A DNA stretch of 48,627 bases from Anaerolineales bacterium UBA3071 (lineage in GTDB: Bacteria; Chloroflexota; Anaerolineae; UBA3071), in assembly GCA_002366755.1 (NCBI GenBank), contig DFBV01000018.1:15508-64134 (forward strand). Direction: 5' to 3'. The position numbers and the translations under genes were made by a program. The notes below the pieces were generated by a model, which ran no database searches, was not told the origin of the DNA, and saw only the letters and a program-made list of their open reading frames with translations. Below, piece by piece: positions 43,974-48,627 of the stretch; the first letter of the stretch is position 1; each line of letters starts with the position of its first letter.

Positions 43974-44111
43974 GTCGTCCCTCCTGGACACCTTCTTGAC
44001 CACCCACGAGGGAGTGTCCCCTATTGTACGAAAGCACCCTGCTACAACAGCTGAGGCATCCACTGTGAATACCTCAGCGACAGCCCTGTGGTCGGCTCAG
44101 TGCTACGCAAT

Positions 44112-44336
44112 CTACTCGCAGAAGAGATCGCAGCAATTGTAGGGCAAGCAGTCGGGATGGTTGCAGCAATAGTAGCACCACACTTCGGGTGGGCCACCAT
44201 TCACCAATCTCCACCAGCAGGTCGTGTCCGGACCCACGTCCCAAGCGGTGGCCTGTGGGGTGAGCGCAGGACTCCCCGCAAGTAGCAGAACTCCCAGTAC
44301 GAGTGCCAACAGAACGAACCTCTTCGCCTTTGTCAT
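44112..44336 (-). CDS. secreted Cys-rich peptide of the sigma-factor operon (74 aa)
   Basis: ATG behind GGGAGGAG, 10 nt after the anti-sigma-like gene. Signal peptide (FVLLALVLGVLLLAGS) with probable cleavage after ATA. The ~43-residue mature peptide has eight Cys (C-x13-C-x2-CC-x4-C-x4-CC-x3-C) and the motif NHPDC. The same motif occurs in the disrupted peptide at 32224. The position in an ECF operon suggests a signal or stress-responsive product. No known family recognised. Confidence 0.75.
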   Translation of the reverse strand: MTKAKRFVLLALVLGVLLLAGSPALTPQATAWDVGPDTTCWWRLVNGGPPEVWCYYCCNHPDCLPYNCCDLFCE

Positions 44337-44346
44337 GATCTCCTCC

Positions 44347-45195
44347 CTATTGAGTGAACATTGAAATGGCGGTGCGCTGCATTGCCTCACGAGGCAGAGT
44401 ACTGTACAGGGAGAACAACGTTGGCCCATCCTCCCACTGGAGGGTATTCTGTCGCGGTCCGGTCGATCCCCATGCGGCTGGGTGTCCTTCCAGGTCCACC
44501 CACTCCAGTACGCCTGGATAGGTGCTATAGATATCGTCCCGCTCCAACAGAGACAGCATGGACAGGTATAGCAGATCGACGCCCTGGCCCATGTCCTCAC
44601 GACGATAACCGATGGTGACCTCTACTGGACCCCTGAGGGTTACACCTTCCAGTCGGAACCCTGAAGGTAAGTAGTTCGGCTCGCGGATGGCTATGTCGGC
44701 ATGCTCCTGCGCCTCTGCGATGGTGGCGTACCACCTGGCATCAGAGGGCGGGCGCTCCGTGGCCCGGTGTAGCCTCGTCTGATCGACCCGCACCCGATCC
44801 AATCTGATGATCTTCGCATCCTGGAGAGATCGAAGAACCGTACCTCGAGCTTGGGGGGAGGCAGCGAGGATGAAGACGACGGCCCAGACAGTGGCCACCA
44901 CGCTAGCCAGCAGAATCCGGCCTGTGCTTCCCAGATTCGCCAGCAGGGCGAGGGGTCGAGCTCGCACACTCGTGCCCTTCTGCGGCCCAGCTTTGGCACA
45001 GTATTGCGCCTGCCACTGCTGACGCAGATCTCTTTCCAGCCGACGCCGGAAACGGTGTCCTGGGCTCCCGCCCAGCTCGGTCAGCCAGGCGGCGATGGTC
45101 ATCATCTCCCCCAGTTCAGAGGGCACCTCATCCAGATCCTCCATGACCTGGTCCAGGAACTGCAAGAACAGATGGACGGTTTCCTCTTCCTTCAT
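44347..45195 (-). CDS. membrane anti-sigma-like protein with DUF4367-type C-terminus
   Basis: 282 aa from the ATG at 45195 behind CGGAG. A cytoplasmic N-terminal part of helices (HLFLQFLDQVMEDLDEV) precedes one membrane helix (ILLASVVATVWAVVFILAA). The external domain has REPNYLPSGFRLEGV and VEVTIGYRRE, as in DUF4367-type domains often found on anti-sigma factors of Gram-positive-like bacteria. It lies between the ECF sigma gene and the Cys-rich peptide gene. Probable role: sequesters the sigma factor and senses an external cue. There is no zinc-binding HxxxCxxC motif. Confidence 0.7.
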   Translation of the reverse strand: MKEEETVHLFLQFLDQVMEDLDEVPSELGEMMTIAAWLTELGGSPGHRFRRRLERDLRQQWQAQYCAKAGPQKGTSVRARPLALLANLGSTGRILLASVVATVWAVVFILAASPQARGTVLRSLQDAKIIRLDRVRVDQTRLHRATERPPSDARWYATIAEAQEHADIAIREPNYLPSGFRLEGVTLRGPVEVTIGYRREDMGQGVDLLYLSMLSLLERDDIYSTYPGVLEWVDLEGHPAAWGSTGPRQNTLQWEDGPTLFSLYSTLPREAMQRTAISMFTQ

Positions 45196-45253
45196 GACGA
45201 TGCTCCGGTAGCAAAATGATGACAACGCGATAGCGATAGTATAATGACCGAGA

Positions 45254-45808
45254 TCACTTGCAGTCACGTCCTTTCAGTTGGTCTCTGAGCTTGCGGACAG
45301 TGCGATACAGAAGCGTCCCAACATTGGACTCGCTGAGGTCCGTGATCTGAGCTATGCGCCGATTGGTCAGGCGAGCGCCGAACTTGAGAGCGATCAGCTC
45401 CTGCTCACGCTCAGGCAGGGAGCGGACGCAGCGCTCCAGCGTCTCTCGTTGCTTGCGATCAAGCAGCTCTCGCTCAGGGGTCGTCGGGTCTGGCAGCGGC
45501 GGCAACTCCTGTAGGCTCACGGATGTCCCCTGTTTGCGATGCCGTCTGGTGTCCTCGGCCAGCACCCGGCGAGCGATGCCAAAGAGCCAAGCTTCGAGGC
45601 TGCCCCGCTCCGGACAATAGGTACGCAGTCCTCGGAGCGCCTTCTCGAACACCGCGGAGGTCAAGTCCTCACACTGCTGCCGATTTCCTACCCGAGAGAC
45701 GAAGTAGCGATAGACGCAGGGCATGTGTCTGTGGTAGACCTGCGCGAAGCTCTCCCAATCAACCGGTAGGGTCTCGGTATGCACTCTGCTCTCCTGCGAA
45801 GAGGTCAT
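45254..45808 (-). CDS. ECF-type RNA polymerase sigma factor
   Basis: 184 aa with region 2 (FAQVYHRHMPCVYRYFVSRV, DLTSAVFEKALRGL, AWLFGIARRVLAED) and region 4 (LPEREQELIALKFGARLTNR, SESNVGTLLYRTVRKLR) of sigma-70 family ECF factors. First gene of an operon with the anti-sigma-like protein and the Cys-rich peptide. A weak ribosome binding site precedes ATG 45808. A sigma-70-type promoter lies about 150 nt upstream. Targets unknown; the peptide locus to the left, on the same strand, is the obvious candidate. Confidence 0.9.
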   Translation of the reverse strand: MTSSQESRVHTETLPVDWESFAQVYHRHMPCVYRYFVSRVGNRQQCEDLTSAVFEKALRGLRTYCPERGSLEAWLFGIARRVLAEDTRRHRKQGTSVSLQELPPLPDPTTPERELLDRKQRETLERCVRSLPEREQELIALKFGARLTNRRIAQITDLSESNVGTLLYRTVRKLRDQLKGRDCK

Positions 45809-45953
45809 GATGATGTGGTCAAGAAGCAGGTCCCTGCATCCTCGTGTCCTTCTCCATAGAAGGACGTCGATATCGCGGCAATGTCACAGGTGCATCCCGT
45901 ATCTGGTGTAGCTTCCCCAGTCGTTCCCCCGGCGCCGAACACCCTTCTATAAT

Positions 45954-45982
45954 ATTATACGTGATTTTGGCGAAAGTGTCAC
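45954..45982 (-). promoter_or_regulatory. promoter of the ECF sigma operon
   Basis: On the - strand GTGACA (45982-45977) and a perfect TATAAT (45959-45954) are spaced by 17 nt. The leader to the sigma start is about 140 nt. Confidence 0.75.
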
Positions 45983-46612
45983 ACACGGGTTTGCACGGAA
46001 CATGCACCTGAAGCCGTGTCATCACGCTGCGTATCTGTGACGCCAGCCGTCCGTCAGCTGATGTTCGCGGCCGGATCTGGTGGAGGCGGCGAGTGAGTGG
46101 GTGAGCCAGAGGCAGCGTGGCATGGAGCCGGCTCTGGCGCAGACGACTTCCGATGTGCTGAGTCCATGTTCTTCTGGCTGGGGTCTCTCGCGTCAGCCTG
46201 GCGGCTGGGCGCACCCCCTCGAGGAGTAGACAGCCAGCGATGCGCTGGGCCACACCAGAAGAGCCCTCCGCAGGAGATGTGGGAGAGAGGGAGAGTCCTG
46301 TGGCGGCACACGCCTCCGTAGGCGATCACTGATACCCACGGGCGCCTTCTGGATCGGGTTCGGGGAGACCTGCCTGAGATGCCAAAGAGAATCGCTCAAT
46401 GGACATCGTCCCCCACTCCATGCAGGAGCATGCAGTCAGCCGCATCTTGCAGCAACAGGGACGCACCTGGATTCCCGACACGCATCCTCCAAACTCAGGT
46501 GTGATACTTTGCTCGAATCAGCGTATATCATAGTAGAGGGATCTGATGCGATGCATCCACGGTCAGGTCCACCATCGCGCAGGCCACAGTCAATGACGAG
46601 AGGAGTAGCTCA
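45983..46612. other. spacer between sigma operon and RHS gene
   Basis: About 630 nt between divergent genes. Open frames here have no recognisable features and no good ribosome binding sites. I see no repeat or RNA gene. A promoter for the RHS gene is expected near 46500-46550 (AT-rich TATATCATAGTAG), but no convincing -35 box can be assigned. Confidence 0.4.
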
Positions 46613-48627
46613 ATGAGACACCTTTCATTGCAGTTCCGCCGTCCGCTGACACTGCTTCTGCTGGCCTCGATCCTCGTGGGTCACTTGGGATCCCCGCTGG
46701 CAGCAGCGCCCGCTTCGATTTCCTCGGTTGCATTCCCCGAGCCGCCACGGTCGTCGAGCAGTGGCGGTTCCCTGTTTCTGCCCCTGGTGGTGGGTGAGCC
46801 AGGGGAGGCACGGGCTGCCCCTCCCGTGGATGACACACTGGAAGCGAGTCCGGCCGCCGGGACGCCGCGCCTGAAGCTCAGCAAACGTGCCGAACCGGTC
46901 GTGGCGTTGTCCGGAGGGATGCTGACCTACGTCGTTGAGGTCGTGAATGCGGGCGAGGCTGCGGTCAAGGATCTGCTGCTGAGCGACGATCTGTCTGCGG
47001 GACTGACGGTCGTAGAGGGCAGCGTCCAAGGCTTCACCTACGATGAGTGGGCGCATCGCCTGACCTGGGCTGTCTCCGAGTTGGGGCGCGGAGAGCGGCT
47101 GGAGGGCCGTTTCCAGGTGCGAGTGCAGGGCTTCCAGCCCGGCGAGGTGATCCTCAACAGCGTTGAGGCCACTGCCGGCGAGCCAAAGGAAGTGCAGCAA
47201 GCCAGGGTGGAAACGCTGGTGGTGCAAACGATGGCCGAGACAGTCTGGGTCACGCCAGAAGAGGGTGGGTTGCTGCGTTCAGCAGATGGGCAAGTAGAGG
47301 TGCGCATACCACCCGGTGCTATGCAGGACCGCACGCGGGTGACCTACACCCCACGGCCGGACATCGCCGAGGGGACGGCGGACAGACCTTTCGCCTTCGA
47401 TCTGGAAGCGGAGAACGAGGCCGGGCAGGCGGTGCGGGAGTTCGCCGCACCGTTGGAGCTCCTCTACCGCTACACCATGCCACCCGCCACGCCGCCGGTG
47501 TACCGGGAGCCCGAGCTGTTCCTGCTGGACGAAGAGACGGGCCACTGGCTACCGCTGGGAGCGGAGATGGACGAGGAGGCCGGGGTGTTGCACCTGCAAC
47601 TGCCCCACTTCTCCACCTACTCCGAGGGCAGCACCAGCTATGTCATGGAGCGCACGTCCAGCCTGAGGGGGGCGCGGACCAACCTCTTCAGCCTGTCGGC
47701 GGGCTATTCGCATGGCTTCGAGATCCCGCCCGGCGTGCGCGGACTGGCGCCGACGGTGGGGCTGAGCTACTCCAGCGCCAGCCACACGCCCAACAGTGGC
47801 CACTTGAGCTATGCGGGGTACGGCTGGCAGATGGTGGGCGCAGATTCCGTATACATCCCGCCGGGTGATGCTAACACATTCAAGCGAGTGTTGACGCTGC
47901 AAGGGGCGACGTACACGCTGCGCAAGACCTCGGATGGCACTTGGTTCGCCAAGGAGAATCCCTTCTTGAAGATCACCGAGTCGGGAGGGCATCACTACAC
48001 GCCGGACACGGTCAATGTCTGGACGCCCGATGGCACCAAGTACACCTTCGGGGGCAGCAGTGTGGACGCCGTGTACTACTGGAAAGGGTGCAGCAACCCC
48101 TCGGTGGGCACAGGCGAGCGCTATGTCCGGCTGCCGTTGGCCAAGATAGAGGACACCAGCGGCAACATCGTCAACTACTCCTGGGAAGCGGAGGTTGAGG
48201 GGACGGTGCCATATGATTGTGAGCAGGACTCTGGATGGCAGGACACGCATGAGCACCAGCGGGCGACGCGGCTGACGGAGATCACCTACGACAACGACGA
48301 CCTGGTGAAGATCGCCTTCAGCTACGGCAGCCGCTTGGACCGTCCTTCGGGCTACGACAGCGCCAGCTGGCGGTTCCACACGGAGAAGAAGCTGACCTCC
48401 GTCAGCGTGCAGATCAAGGATGGGGCCTATTGGCGCACGGTGCGCACCTACACACTGACGCACAACGCGCAGAACGAGACGCAGGCGGTGTCGCAGAAGG
48501 TGCTCAACCTGGACAAGATTCAGGAGAGCTCGGGTGCCTCCAACTGGCCGGCGACAGAGTTCGACTACTCGGACGACTACTTCGTCACGGAAGGAGAGTA
48601 TGGGTCCCTGACGGAGGTCAGCAACGG
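46613..48627 (+). CDS. large secreted RHS/SpvB-type protein (3' partial)
   Basis: Open from ATG 46613 (GAGAGGAG upstream) to the window end, 671 codons so far. Signal peptide (LTLLLLASILVGHLGSPLAAA), then a DUF11-like adhesin domain (LTYVVEVVNAGEAAVKDLLL...LTWAVSELGRGE), a ZU5-like domain (VWVTPEEGGLLRSADGQVEV), and a SpvB/TcaC-type start of the RHS shell (FSLSAGYSHGFEIPPGVRGL, TVGLSYSS). RHS proteins wrap a C-terminal toxin or effector in a YD-repeat cage; that part lies outside the window. It is divergent from the sigma operon. Confidence 0.85.
   Translation, partial: MRHLSLQFRRPLTLLLLASILVGHLGSPLAAAPASISSVAFPEPPRSSSSGGSLFLPLVVGEPGEARAAPPVDDTLEASPAAGTPRLKLSKRAEPVVALSGGMLTYVVEVVNAGEAAVKDLLLSDDLSAGLTVVEGSVQGFTYDEWAHRLTWAVSELGRGERLEGRFQVRVQGFQPGEVILNSVEATAGEPKEVQQARVETLVVQTMAETVWVTPEEGGLLRSADGQVEVRIPPGAMQDRTRVTYTPRPDIAEGTADRPFAFDLEAENEAGQAVREFAAPLELLYRYTMPPATPPVYREPELFLLDEETGHWLPLGAEMDEEAGVLHLQLPHFSTYSEGSTSYVMERTSSLRGARTNLFSLSAGYSHGFEIPPGVRGLAPTVGLSYSSASHTPNSGHLSYAGYGWQMVGADSVYIPPGDANTFKRVLTLQGATYTLRKTSDGTWFAKENPFLKITESGGHHYTPDTVNVWTPDGTKYTFGGSSVDAVYYWKGCSNPSVGTGERYVRLPLAKIEDTSGNIVNYSWEAEVEGTVPYDCEQDSGWQDTHEHQRATRLTEITYDNDDLVKIAFSYGSRLDRPSGYDSASWRFHTEKKLTSVSVQIKDGAYWRTVRTYTLTHNAQNETQAVSQKVLNLDKIQESSGASNWPATEFDYSDDYFVTEGEYGSLTEVSN

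Noticed and set aside
45819..46253. 144-aa - strand open frame in the spacer right of the sigma gene
   Set aside because: No ribosome binding site, no recognisable features, and it spans the sigma operon promoter.
1..48627. tRNA, rRNA, tmRNA or phage attachment sites
   Set aside because: No cloverleaf, rRNA or integrase signature was noticed by eye on either strand; a covariance-model search would be needed to exclude small RNAs.

Overview
The window is high-GC bacterial DNA with Tad/Flp pilus genes, lipoproteins with TPTP-type linkers, IS1182 and IS200/IS605 elements, and many short-word inverted-repeat spacers between genes. Together these suggest a Chloroflexota bacterium (Anaerolineae-like). 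That is inference; no rRNA or tRNA gene is present to confirm it.

Layout. (1) 1-8107, + strand: a Tad pilus cluster (CpaE/TadZ-like ATPase, CpaF/TadA, TadB, a DUF6941-like protein, TadC, an isoprenylcysteine-methyltransferase-like membrane protein, a 48-aa Flp pilin behind its own promoter and attenuator-like leader, TadE, a TadG-like protein and two tiny membrane proteins). (2) 8170-10160: a mobile-element scar with a WGR-domain protein, a tnpB split into two divergent halves, and a broken plus an intact thioredoxin-fold gene. (3) 10242-17423: a MacAB-like export operon (two ATPases, one fused to an AbrB-like domain, a 955-aa permease and a separate HlyD-type lipoprotein adaptor), invaded by a four-helix-bundle gene and TCTCCTC repeats. 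(4) 17447-26210, - strand: a six-gene ribosomal-peptide operon: ATP-grasp target precursor, ATP-grasp ligase, ABC exporter, a PurA homologue with an altered aspartate loop, a HAD-kinase-nucleotidyltransferase fusion, and an S66 (MccF-like) peptidase. (5) 26387-40735, - strand: four paralogous lipoproteins of about 850-900 aa, each made of two fused family-1 solute-binding domains. At least three are preceded by a small secreted peptide gene and a stem-loop. An HxsB-like radical SAM/SPASM enzyme and a membrane TlpA/MauD-like thiol oxidoreductase lie among them. (6) 40828-43375: nested IS1182-type elements. (7) 43650-45982: GIY-YIG protein, a third Cys-rich peptide, a membrane anti-sigma-like protein and an ECF sigma factor. 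(8) 46613 to the end: the start of a large secreted RHS/SpvB-type protein, + strand.

How it may work. Regions 4 and 5 look like a peptide factory. Small precursors would be made at high level (peptide gene, then hairpin, then large gene), then modified by the radical SAM enzyme, the ATP-grasp ligase or the thiol oxidoreductase, and exported or displayed beside paired solute-binding lipoproteins that have no permease nearby. The ECF sigma operon carries one of the same Cys-rich peptides, which hints that it controls the locus. The PurA-like, nucleotidyltransferase and MccF-like genes suggest that the ATP-grasp product may carry a nucleotide. These functional links are inference from neighbourhood and motifs.
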